Part shown: positions 16,350 to 24,003 of the stretch, piece after piece | How the letters are laid out: every line of letters begins with the position of its first letter | How positions within the stretch are numbered: position 1 is the first letter of the stretch | NCBI GenBank assembly: GCA_050633585.1 | Contig: JBOEGT010000015.1 | Span: 1 to 64,000, forward strand | Direction: 5' to 3' | From: CALKZN01 sp050633585 | Lineage (GTDB): Bacteria > Pseudomonadota > Gammaproteobacteria > Arenicellales > Arenicellaceae | DNA: 64,000 nt | Position numbers and translations under genes: made by a program | Notes under the pieces: generated by a model | The model's database searches: none | What the model was told of the DNA's origin: nothing | Seen by the model: the letters and a program-made list of their open reading frames with translations, nothing else

Positions 16350-16388
16350 TGCATGGTATTGGGAAATTAATTTTGAATAGATTGGTGC

Positions 16389-17429
16389 TTATTTCCAATT
16401 GGCACGATCCATCATCTCGACGGCTGCCCGATTATTGCTCCCTAGGATGCTTAAATCAACTGTATCTTGTGTGAATGTTCCCCAAGCAGTGAGTGTTGGA
16501 GAAATTTTTGAACCCGCAACGACAGGATATTCATTGTTGACGGCTGAGTACCATGCTTGTGATTCAGGTGAGGCAAGGAATTCAATGAGCTTCAGGGCGT
16601 TTTGGGCGTTTTTAGCGTGTGTGGTAATGCCTGCGCCACTCACATTGACATGCGTGCCTCTGTCGTTTTGGTTTGGCCAGAAAACACTCAACTTTTCTGC
16701 AACCGCTTTATCGGCATTGTCCGTGCTGTTAATGAGGCGTCCAAAGTAGTAGGTATTCGCAATAGTGATATCGCATAAACCTGCAGCAACGGCTTTGAGC
16801 TGATCGGTATCGCCGCCCGCAGGCTTTCTGACAAAGTTAGATACAAAATTGTTCAGCCATGTTTGGGTTGCTTCCTTGCCTGTTGCATTTAGCATGGAGG
16901 CAACTAATGATTGGTTATACACGCTATTGGAGGAGCGCATGCATATTTTCCCTTTCCACTTCTTGTTTGCGAGATCCTCATACGTTGATAGGCTATTTGG
17001 ATCGAGCTTGCCTTTGGCATAAAAGATAGGTCTTGCTCGTTGTGATAGGCCAAACCAATATCCGTCGACATCACGTAAATTCTTAGGAATGTTATTCGTG
17101 AGCGTTTCACTATTAATGGTTTGTAAAACGCCTGCTTGCTTCGCTCGGTGTAATCGGCCAGCGTCAACGGTGATAAATACATCGGCAGGGCTGGCGCTAC
17201 CTTCAAGGCGTAGGCGAGTTAACAGTGCGTCGGCTTTACCGGTGATAAGATTGACCTGGATACCAGTTTCTTTACTAAAGGTGTCTAATACTGGCTTGAT
17301 TAGTGCTTCTTTGCGAGCAGAGTATACATTGACTTGATTGGTGGCCAATGTGATTGATGGTGTAATGATCAATAAACTCAGGATTGCAAGTGTTGAGTAG
17401 AAGAGTGAGTTTTTTAAATGAATAGCCAT
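16389..17429 (-). CDS. fbpA: Ferric iron-binding periplasmic protein of the fbpABC operon
   Basis: The 346-residue protein has a signal peptide (about 1-29, ending TLA-TN) and the Fe(3+)-binding class II fold. NQVNVYSARKEALIKPVLD and the tyrosine-rich iron-ligand segment TIANTYYFGRL mirror the solo copy at 10316-11341. It is the first gene of fbpABC and has a ribosome binding site (AAAGGGG region) before ATG 17429. Only 28 bases separate it from the sterol-desaturase gene upstream, so the operon may extend further back towards the Fur box at 20051. Confidence 0.92.
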   Translation of the reverse strand: MAIHLKNSLFYSTLAILSLLIITPSITLATNQVNVYSARKEALIKPVLDTFSKETGIQVNLITGKADALLTRLRLEGSASPADVFITVDAGRLHRAKQAGVLQTINSETLTNNIPKNLRDVDGYWFGLSQRARPIFYAKGKLDPNSLSTYEDLANKKWKGKICMRSSNSVYNQSLVASMLNATGKEATQTWLNNFVSNFVRKPAGGDTDQLKAVAAGLCDITIANTYYFGRLINSTDNADKAVAEKLSVFWPNQNDRGTHVNVSGAGITTHAKNAQNALKLIEFLASPESQAWYSAVNNEYPVVAGSKISPTLTAWGTFTQDTVDLSILGSNNRAAVEMMDRANWK

Positions 17430-17457
17430 ATTGATATGCCGTAAAAGGGGAAATAGT

Positions 17458-18474
17458 TTATGAAAGTTGTTTCTTTTTATTCAAAGATAGCCTGCCAAGC
17501 GGTAAAACTTGTTTGCTAATCAGTTTATAGCAGTCTTTGAAAGGGTTTAAATAAAGAGTGCGCAGATCGTGGATATTATCTGTGCTGTGATTATGTTCAG
17601 CCTTGGGTTTTAGGCCAAACTCTAATGCTTGATGTTGTTTTGAGTGATGTAAACTTTGAAAAAATTGGTCCCAAATGGATAGGATGACGCCAAAATTTTT
17701 ATCACGATGACGCATGGCGCTAGAGTGGTGTATTTGATGTTGGGCGGGTGAAATTAGTATTTTCTCTACGAGTTTTGGGTAGGTGATGTGAATATGGCTA
17801 TGACGTAAGTTTGATCCAAGTGCGTTAAAAGCAAATACGAACACGTTCGCACCAAAAATAGTGACAAGGTCTGCTCTGTCGCCAATAAAAAAGATAAAAC
17901 TGGCAATTACAATTGATTGTACCAAAGCGCCCCTCAATGAAAACAAGATCATCTCTAGTGGATGAGTTCTAAATACGGTGAAAGGTGTCATTGTTTCAGC
18001 GCTATGGTGGACTTTGTGGAATGCCCATAAAACGGGCCAGAGGTGCATCAAGCGATGAACATAAAATCGAGCAAAGTCATCAAGTAAAAAATAATAAATC
18101 GTAAATAAGGTGCTAATTACCCATACTGGTGAGTCAGTTAAAAATAAAGGTCTTGAGGGAAAGATATCATATAGACCGTAAAATAAAAGCGTGGCAATGG
18201 CGAGTTGGCTAATCAATAGCGGTGATAGCGCAAGCATGATTATCTTGTTGATAAAGAAGATTTTATAATCGGATTGTGACGATTTAGATAGCCATATTTG
18301 AGGTGAAAAAATGATCTTGAGACTAGTGAGAAGATTTTGATTCTTGGTCAAAAATATCCATAACATAGCGAATGCAAGTGCTGACAATAAATACCCTAGA
18401 AAGATGCGTTTTTGCGGGTTTAAAAATGCATCGCTGATGTCATTGAGCAGGGTGGGAATAAAGCTTTCAAGCAT
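17458..18474 (-). CDS. Fatty acid hydroxylase / sterol desaturase family membrane protein
   Basis: The 338-residue protein has about five membrane segments and the histidine boxes of the non-haem di-iron family: HRLMH (HxxxH), HKVHH (HxxHH) and HQIHH (HxxHH), with SETMTPFTVFRTHP between the last two. Members oxidise lipids (sterols, fatty acids, alkylglycerols) using O2 in the membrane. The substrate is not predictable. Its position between the Fur-controlled DUF4856 gene and fbpABC suggests co-regulation by iron, which would fit an iron-dependent oxygenase, but a terminator separates it from the upstream gene. Confidence 0.82.
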   Translation of the reverse strand: MLESFIPTLLNDISDAFLNPQKRIFLGYLLSALAFAMLWIFLTKNQNLLTSLKIIFSPQIWLSKSSQSDYKIFFINKIIMLALSPLLISQLAIATLLFYGLYDIFPSRPLFLTDSPVWVISTLFTIYYFLLDDFARFYVHRLMHLWPVLWAFHKVHHSAETMTPFTVFRTHPLEMILFSLRGALVQSIVIASFIFFIGDRADLVTIFGANVFVFAFNALGSNLRHSHIHITYPKLVEKILISPAQHQIHHSSAMRHRDKNFGVILSIWDQFFQSLHHSKQHQALEFGLKPKAEHNHSTDNIHDLRTLYLNPFKDCYKLISKQVLPLGRLSLNKKKQLS

Positions 18475-18520
18475 CGTTGTGTGGTTTTGAGGTTAACAGT
18501 AATACTTTTTTCATCAATCA

Positions 18521-18550
18521 CAAAAAGCGGAGAGTATTATACTCTCCGCT
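18521..18550 (-). terminator. Terminator of the DUF4856 gene
   Basis: AGCGGAGAGTA (18526-18536) and TACTCTCCGCT (18540-18550) form a perfect 11-bp stem with a 3-base loop. On the minus strand the stem is followed by T5 (18522-18526 in complement), directly after the DUF4856 stop. Confidence 0.9.
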
Positions 18551-18571
18551 TATTTTCTGGCTTAGCTAATG

Positions 18572-19984
18572 TTAATCGTTTTCGGCACTTTTACCTGTTC
18601 CTAGTTTTTTGGAAAGGTCACCCAATTTAGATAATGCATCCTTATTGCGTGCTTGAACATCGAAAGCATCTACCATTAATTTTTGAACTTTAAGCATATG
18701 TAGCATATAACCTTCCAAGGTTTCGGATGCTTTTTGCGTATATGCACCATTGCTATCAATGCCTGATACTTGCGTGTTGCCAAGCAAGACTGGGCTGAAA
18801 CCAATTAAGCGGTTTAGCTTGACAGCCGTTTCACCTAGATTGTTTTTCCCAGTTTGTAGGGCTAGAGAAAAGCCTTTCAACTCTCCCCAATGCTTAGCAT
18901 AGGTGCGGAAAATTTCTTTGGCGTCGCCATTGTTCTCGACGGTTGCTTTTAGCTTCTGAATGTCTTTGTAAGTTGATCCAGCATATTTGAAAACAGCTTC
19001 AGCGATAACTTTTTCCCAGTTTGTTTCGATGATATCGGCATATGCCATCAGTTGCTGGCGTTGTGAGTCACTTAATTTCTGGCCTTTTGCATCGGTGATT
19101 AGTTGACGCCCATCAATGAAAGCTTTTGTGATGGTGTGTAAGTAGGTCGTTTTGCCACTCGCATCGAAGCCTGCTGCGTAATAAGCATGCGCATAGGCCA
19201 TTTCCGTCTTTAAATCGACAGCGCCATCTTTGTTGGCATCCGCTTTCTCAAAGGCTTCTGGTTTGCGTTTTGTGATAGCAACAACTTCTTTAGGTGTTAA
19301 AGATAGTGTGTTTGCTGGAGCGCCGAAATAGCCAAACGCTTCGTCCCAGGAGTGTTCTTTACCGGTATATGCGGCACCTTCTTTGTAAGCTTTGTCATTT
19401 GGTTTTGTGTTTGCGGCAAGCTTTTCATCTAAGTAGTTATCGACTGCTTGATTATAAAAAACGGCGCCCATGGCAAATTTGGAGATAAGTTGAGTGTAAT
19501 CATGACCTGTTAGAGGATCGTAACCGCCATTTGTTGATGAAGCTTTATCAATCATAGACGTTAAAACTTCAACGCCTGTTAAGTTGCCTGGCCAGCCAGC
19601 AATTGTGCCTTTATAGGTTTTTCCAGCAAGGTTTTTTCCTTTTGAGATTTCATCAACTTGAGTTTGCTTAACCACAAACTCACCTTTTGTGGTTGGGTCT
19701 AAAATCGCACGACCTGCTTCTTTGCCTTCGTAATAGGCCAGCATTTGTGCTTTTAAATCAGAGTTTGCTGAGCCATTGCCTTTGCTGGCAAGTTTTTTGA
19801 GTGAATTATGTAGAACATGGCGAGCCGCTTGGCCACTGTAACTGACAGAGGATGTTTTCTTTCCAGCATAGTCATTCAGTGTGACGGGAAAGCCGCTATA
19901 AGATTGTGTGGCAGCTGAAACATTGATGTATAAAAGGCTTGTGCCTACTAATACGGATGTAGACAGTAATTTTTGAATTTTCAT
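18572..19984 (-). CDS. DUF4856 domain-containing secreted protein, Fur-controlled
   Basis: The 470-residue protein starts at ATG 19984 (MKIQKLLSTSVLVG...) with a signal peptide cleaved near VSA-AT; the open frame further upstream would run through the Fur box and is not used. SYSGQAARHVLHNSLKKL near the mature start and WDEAFGYFGAP near the middle are hallmarks of DUF4856 (PF16148). About residue 248 it has KADANKDGAVDLKTE, an EF-hand- or dockerin-like Ca-binding loop. DUF4856 genes are often found next to imelysin-like iron-regulated proteins. A near-perfect Fur box precedes it. The molecular role is unknown; periplasmic iron acquisition is inferred. Confidence 0.75.
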   Translation of the reverse strand: MKIQKLLSTSVLVGTSLLYINVSAATQSYSGFPVTLNDYAGKKTSSVSYSGQAARHVLHNSLKKLASKGNGSANSDLKAQMLAYYEGKEAGRAILDPTTKGEFVVKQTQVDEISKGKNLAGKTYKGTIAGWPGNLTGVEVLTSMIDKASSTNGGYDPLTGHDYTQLISKFAMGAVFYNQAVDNYLDEKLAANTKPNDKAYKEGAAYTGKEHSWDEAFGYFGAPANTLSLTPKEVVAITKRKPEAFEKADANKDGAVDLKTEMAYAHAYYAAGFDASGKTTYLHTITKAFIDGRQLITDAKGQKLSDSQRQQLMAYADIIETNWEKVIAEAVFKYAGSTYKDIQKLKATVENNGDAKEIFRTYAKHWGELKGFSLALQTGKNNLGETAVKLNRLIGFSPVLLGNTQVSGIDSNGAYTQKASETLEGYMLHMLKVQKLMVDAFDVQARNKDALSKLGDLSKKLGTGKSAEND

Positions 19985-20050
19985 GATGATGTCTTTTAAG
20001 TCAATAAATGTATGTCCAAAGCATAGAGGTGCTTTCGGAATATAAAGAAT

Positions 20051-20081
20051 AAACTTAATGATAATCGTTATCATTAAGTTT
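20051..20081 (-). promoter_or_regulatory. Near-perfect Fur box, 14+14 palindrome
   Basis: AAACTTAATGATAA (20051-20064) and TTATCATTAAGTTT (20068-20081) are exact inverted repeats around TCG. The core AATGATAATCGTTATCATT follows the classical Fur consensus GATAATGATAATCATTATC. It lies 67 bases upstream of the DUF4856 start and also faces the bacterioferritin gene at 20277. Confidence 0.93.
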
Positions 20082-20162
20082 CGCAAATTTATTCATTTTG
20101 TGTTTTGCATGTTGGTATGGAGTTATTCGGTTAGGGTGGGTTCTTTTAAATACAAACACAAA

Positions 20163-20177
20163 TGAGAATGATTCTTT
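20163..20177 (+). promoter_or_regulatory. Fur-box-like site upstream of bacterioferritin
   Basis: TGAGAATGATTCTTT matches 10 of 14 positions of the 7-1-7 Fur motif, with AGAAT-G-ATTCT as a perfect core. It lies about 100 bases before the bfr start. Whether it represses or (as for some bacterioferritins) relieves repression cannot be told. Confidence 0.5.
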
Positions 20178-20276
20178 TTTAGTTAATAAAATCAATTACT
20201 TATGGCGGTTTGTTTGATGTTCCTCCCGAATTGTCTTATCCTTGTTCTATATTTGTATATACATAAAAGGTGAGAG

Positions 20277-20741
20277 ATGAAAGGCGATAAAGGTGTAATA
20301 GAGTTTCTAAATAAAGCGCTAAAAAATGAATTGGTAGCAATTAATCAATATTTTTTACATGCGCGCATGTATAAAAATTGGGGTTTAGAAAAGCTCAACG
20401 AAAAAGAATATGAAGAGTCCATTGATGAAATGAAGCATGCGGATATGTTAATTGAGCGTATTTTAATGTTGGAAGGGCTGCCGAACTTGCAGGATTTAGG
20501 TAAATTGTATGTGGGTGAAAACGTGCTTGAGATGCTTAAGTGCGATTTACGTTTAGAAGCTGAAGCTATCCCATTGTTGAAAGAGGCGATCGCATATTCA
20601 GAAAAGCAAGCGGATTATGTCAGTCGTGACTTGTTTGCCAATATTCTTGAAAGTGAAGAAGAGCATTATGATTGGCTTGAGACTCAAATTGAGTTATTTG
20701 GAAAAGTGGGGGAGCAAAATTATCTGCAATCTATGATGTAG
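20277..20741 (+). CDS. bfr: Bacterioferritin
   Basis: The 154-residue protein is collinear with E. coli Bfr. Ferroxidase ligands E18, E51, H54, E94, E127 and H130 are present, as are Y25 and the haem-ligating M52. It assembles into a 24-subunit haem-containing shell that stores iron in the cytoplasm. A ribosome binding site AGGTGAGAG precedes the ATG. Its partner ferredoxin Bfd is encoded at 13309, and the divergent gene is Fur-controlled, so the storage and release arms of iron handling sit in the same region. Confidence 0.96.
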   Translation: MKGDKGVIEFLNKALKNELVAINQYFLHARMYKNWGLEKLNEKEYEESIDEMKHADMLIERILMLEGLPNLQDLGKLYVGENVLEMLKCDLRLEAEAIPLLKEAIAYSEKQADYVSRDLFANILESEEEHYDWLETQIELFGKVGEQNYLQSMM

Positions 20742-20903
20742 TCAGAGTTTGTCGGATGGCTGTGGCCGCTTAGTTTTATAGGCTGCAGCTAGGTTGTTCG
20801 AGTTCACTTGAAACGTCCTCTGATCCTAGTGACATTTTTCTGATCCAACTGTATAGTTCAGTGACATTTAATTGGTTGATATTTTAAGCTATAGGAATCG
20901 AAT

Positions 20904-21290
20904 ATGTCTGAATTTAATCCCGACGTAAAATATGCAGAGTCACATGAGTGGGCTAAATTACTTGATGACAATGTTGTAGAAGTTGGAATCTCTGATTACG
21001 CGCAGGAATCATTAGGGGATGTTGTTTTTGTTGAGTTGCCAGAAGTGGGTACTCAAGTATCTGTTAAGGATGAGTGTTGTGCGGTTGAGTCTGTGAAAGC
21101 TGCTTCAGATATTTATGCACCAGTTGCGGGTGAGATCATCGCGGTGAATGAAGAGTTGGAGGATTCGCCTGAACTTTTAAATGAATCTCCGTTTGAAAGT
21201 GGTTGGATTTTTCGTGTCAAAGTTAATTCAGAAGAGGATTTGTCTGAATTATTAAGCGCAGATGATTACAAAGAAAGTGTTGATGCTTAA
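20904..21290 (+). CDS. gcvH: Glycine cleavage system H protein
   Basis: The 128-residue lipoyl-domain protein has the lipoylation motif AVESVKAASD with the acceptor lysine at K65, and the N-terminal SHEWAKLLDDNVVEVGISDYAQESLGD block typical of GcvH. It carries the aminomethyl group between the P and T proteins of the glycine decarboxylase complex. gcvP and gcvT are not in this window. I checked the 160-base leader for a glycine riboswitch and saw none. The gene ends in its own terminator. Confidence 0.95.
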   Translation: MSEFNPDVKYAESHEWAKLLDDNVVEVGISDYAQESLGDVVFVELPEVGTQVSVKDECCAVESVKAASDIYAPVAGEIIAVNEELEDSPELLNESPFESGWIFRVKVNSEEDLSELLSADDYKESVDA

Positions 21291-21310
21291 TTGTTGACTG
21301 AAATCTTTTT

Positions 21311-21338
21311 AAAGGCGGTCTCGATGGCTGCCTTTTTT
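21311..21338 (+). terminator. Terminator of gcvH
   Basis: AAAGGCGG (21311-21318) pairs with CTGCCTTT (21328-21335), one G-T wobble, and is followed by further T residues (T7 in total). Confidence 0.85.
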
Positions 21339-21379
21339 TATGAACTAATGGCGATAGCCTGAAAATAAGAGAAATTAAT

Positions 21380-22321
21380 ATGACAGCGTTGATTTGTGGC
21401 TCAATGGCGTATGACACGATTATGGTCTTTGAAGATCAATTTAAAAACCATATTTTGCCTGACCAAGTACATATTTTGAATGTATGTTTTTTCGTGCCAA
21501 ATATGCGACGAGAGTTTGGTGGTTGTGCGGGTAATATTGCTTTTAATCTGAAAATGTTGGGAGGAAATCCGCAAATCTTGGCCGCTGTTGGTGATGATTT
21601 TGACTCCTATCGCTATCAATTGCAGAAGCATGGTTTATCGGACAGTTTCATAAAGCATATTCCTGGTGAGTACACAGCACAAGCCTTTATCACCACAGAT
21701 AAAGATAATAACCAAATTACTGCCTTTCACCCTGGCGCCATGAACTTTGCTCATAAGAATGATTTTTCTGCAGCCATTGATGGTGTTGAGATTGGCATTG
21801 TCTCTCCAGATGGTAAGCAGGCTATGCATGAGCATGCTGAAAATTTTTCTCAAGCAAATATTCCATTTATTTTCGATCCAGGTCAAGGCTTGCCAATGTT
21901 CTCGGGTGATGAATTGAATGTTTTTATTCGGCAGGCTAAGTATGTCATTGTCAATGATTATGAAAGCAAAATGCTGCAAGAAAAAACGGAAATGACGGAA
22001 GAGCAAATTGCCAGTCAGCTTGATGCGTTGATCGTCACTCGTGGGGGCAAAGGGGCAATTATTTATGTTGATGGCATTGCGATTAGTATTCCTCCGGCAC
22101 CTATTTCAGAAGCCGTTGACCCTACCGGTTGTGGCGACGCTTTTCGTGGAGGGCTTTTATACGGCCTGATGAAAGGAGTGTCTTGGGAAGAAACTGGTCG
22201 CATAGCCTCTCTCTGTGGTGCGATGAAGATAGAGCATGGCGGTACTCAAAATCACCATTTCACACCATCAGAGTTTGAGGAGCGTTATGAGAAAAGTTTT
22301 GGTTTAGAGCTCAAACTTTAA
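21380..22321 (+). CDS. PfkB family carbohydrate/nucleoside kinase
   Basis: The 313-residue kinase has both PfkB signatures: the glycine-rich FGGCAGNIAFNLKMLGG near residue 52 and DPTGCGDAFRGGLLYG near 250, whose aspartate (in GCGDAF) is the catalytic base. The N-terminal GSMAYDTIMVFEDQF and NVCFFVPNMRREFGGCAGN segments resemble bacterial adenosine-kinase-like members, so the acceptor may be a nucleoside or sugar; the substrate cannot be fixed by sequence reading. It is separated from gcvH by a terminator and overlaps the convergent next gene by 4 bases at the stops. Confidence 0.82.
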   Translation: MTALICGSMAYDTIMVFEDQFKNHILPDQVHILNVCFFVPNMRREFGGCAGNIAFNLKMLGGNPQILAAVGDDFDSYRYQLQKHGLSDSFIKHIPGEYTAQAFITTDKDNNQITAFHPGAMNFAHKNDFSAAIDGVEIGIVSPDGKQAMHEHAENFSQANIPFIFDPGQGLPMFSGDELNVFIRQAKYVIVNDYESKMLQEKTEMTEEQIASQLDALIVTRGGKGAIIYVDGIAISIPPAPISEAVDPTGCGDAFRGGLLYGLMKGVSWEETGRIASLCGAMKIEHGGTQNHHFTPSEFEERYEKSFGLELKL

Positions 22322-23124
22322 CGAATTAGGCTGCTAGCGGACACAAGACTTTCTTGTCGATAATTGTTAGGTATAGTGAAATTCTCATTGATCGGTTTTG
22401 AGTCAATGTTGCTTAAGTAAAAGTTAGCATCTTTTTCATCATTGATTTTTGAGAAAATGATCAGTTGGTTAATAGGTGTTTTGCTTAAATCCGGTAACTT
22501 GATATCTAACATCGACCCTAGAGTATCCCTCATGGTGTTTGCGGCATTCACTGAGAATTTTTGAAAAGCCATGAGGGTTGTGTAGTCTGCTTGGCTTATC
22601 TTGAGTTGAGGGTTTGATGCGGTGCAAAGAGCGCCAATATTTTTGCCATTTTCCAGGATGAAGTTTTGTTGACAGAAGAATGCTCCAACTTGAGCGGCTC
22701 CAGCATCTTGAAGCGAATAATTCGATATTTTTTTGGTTTCGCCGGAGCCTAGTGCGCCACCGAGGAATTGGTTTAGTTGGTCACGTTGTTCAGATGAAAG
22801 GTTTGATGTTAATGCGGATTGAAGGCCATTTAATTGTTGATTGAGTCTCTCTAATTCTGCTTCATTTACGATTGAATAGCTTTGTTTGTCATGTTGAATA
22901 ACAATCATGTGGTTGCGGTTTTGATCAAACAGTAAATCAATGCCTTGATCAATGTTTTTTGTGAATACTTGATTGTTCTTTAGTTGGAAGGTTTGGCTGC
23001 CTTGCTCGGACTGATATGTTAGTGTGATGTTAGCGAGTGATTGATGGCTAGAAAATAGCAATAAACACATGCCAAAAGCTTTTATAATAGAATTACGTAA
23101 TAGGTAAGCGCTGAAACGGGTCAT
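22318..23124 (-). CDS. Secreted protein of unknown function (DUF4412-like)
   Basis: Read from ATG 23124 the product is 268 residues with a signal peptide (MTRFSAYLLRN...HQSLA-NI). The open frame goes back to 23226 but would overlap lgt, so I reject that extension. NITLTYQSEQGSQTFQLKNNQVF and IDLLFDQNRNHMIVIQHDKQSYSIVNE have the alternating strand pattern of DUF4412-like periplasmic beta proteins that report a value or bind a ligand. Two cysteines (FFCQQNF and ALCTAS) could form a disulfide. I do not recognise a function. It is monocistronic and convergent with the PfkB gene. Confidence 0.6.
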   Translation of the reverse strand: MTRFSAYLLRNSIIKAFGMCLLLFSSHQSLANITLTYQSEQGSQTFQLKNNQVFTKNIDQGIDLLFDQNRNHMIVIQHDKQSYSIVNEAELERLNQQLNGLQSALTSNLSSEQRDQLNQFLGGALGSGETKKISNYSLQDAGAAQVGAFFCQQNFILENGKNIGALCTASNPQLKISQADYTTLMAFQKFSVNAANTMRDTLGSMLDIKLPDLSKTPINQLIIFSKINDEKDANFYLSNIDSKPINENFTIPNNYRQESLVSASSLIR

Positions 23125-23214
23125 TGTGATAGATGTCAAATGAATCAAAGAAGTGCTCAATTTACATGATGTGCTTGAGCGCGTCATTAAGATAAACAAT
23201 TTTTCAATATATTT

Positions 23215-24003
23215 ATGCTGGTACATCCAAATTTTGACCCTGTTATCGTTAGTTTAGGGCCTGTGAGTATTCATTGGTATGGGTTGATGTATATTTTCGG
23301 CTTTGCTGGAGCGTATGTCATTGCAAACTTACGTAAGAGCCGATTGTCATGGTCGAGTGATGATATATCCGATATGTTTTTTTACGGTGCGCTTGCGGTA
23401 ATTCTAGGAGGTAGGCTAGGGTATTGTTTGTTGTATAAACCGCAACAGTATTTAGCTGACCCTCTCAGTATTATTATGGGTATTCAGGATGGAGGTATGT
23501 CTTTTCATGGTGGCTTTATTGGTGTAGTTGTTGCGGTAATTTTGTTCGCGCGAAAGAAAAGTACACCGCTTGCTGAAGTGTCAGATTTTGTAGCAGTTAT
23601 CGCCCCTGTGGGTTTATTTTTTGGGCGGATAGGTAATTTCATTAACCAAGAATTATGGGGCAGAACAACTGATTTGCCTTGGGGGATGGTATTTAGTAAT
23701 AGTGTTGATAAATTGCCTAGACATCCATCGATGTTGTATGAAGCGGTGTTAGAGGGGTTGGTGTTATTTGCGGTTTTATTTGTGTTTTCAAAGAAAATTA
23801 GGCCTCCATGGGCAGTGACGAGTTTGTTCTTAATTGGTTATGGTGTGTCGAGATTTTTGGTTGAGTTTGTGCGCTTGCCTGATAATCATATTGGTTATTT
23901 GTTTGGGGGCTGGCTAACTATTGGACATATTTATACAATACCTATGGTGTTAGTGGGGTTATACTTATTGTTAAAGGTGAATGAGAAGGTGTCAGAACGA
24001 TGA
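23215..24003 (+). CDS. lgt: Prolipoprotein diacylglyceryl transferase
   Basis: The 262-residue inner-membrane enzyme has seven hydrophobic segments and the Lgt signature GRIGNFINQELWGRTTDLPWGM. IHWYGLMYIFGFAGA near the N-terminus, GGMSFHGGFIGV and RHPSMLYEAVLEG are the other family blocks. It transfers diacylglycerol from phosphatidylglycerol to the lipobox cysteine of prolipoproteins, a step needed by Pal, LpoA and DolP encoded in this window. Its stop overlaps the next gene by 4 bases. Confidence 0.96.
   Translation: MLVHPNFDPVIVSLGPVSIHWYGLMYIFGFAGAYVIANLRKSRLSWSSDDISDMFFYGALAVILGGRLGYCLLYKPQQYLADPLSIIMGIQDGGMSFHGGFIGVVVAVILFARKKSTPLAEVSDFVAVIAPVGLFFGRIGNFINQELWGRTTDLPWGMVFSNSVDKLPRHPSMLYEAVLEGLVLFAVLFVFSKKIRPPWAVTSLFLIGYGVSRFLVEFVRLPDNHIGYLFGGWLTIGHIYTIPMVLVGLYLLLKVNEKVSER

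Noticed and set aside
19985..20086. N-terminal extension of the DUF4856 protein to 20086
   Set aside because: It runs through the Fur palindrome and precedes a good signal peptide that starts at 19984.
20742..20903. Possible glycine riboswitch in the gcvH leader
   Set aside because: The conserved paired glycine-aptamer cores are not visible; only a 10-base direct repeat is seen.
22318..22321. Frameshift or fusion between the PfkB gene and its neighbour
   Set aside because: The genes are convergent and only their stop codons overlap.
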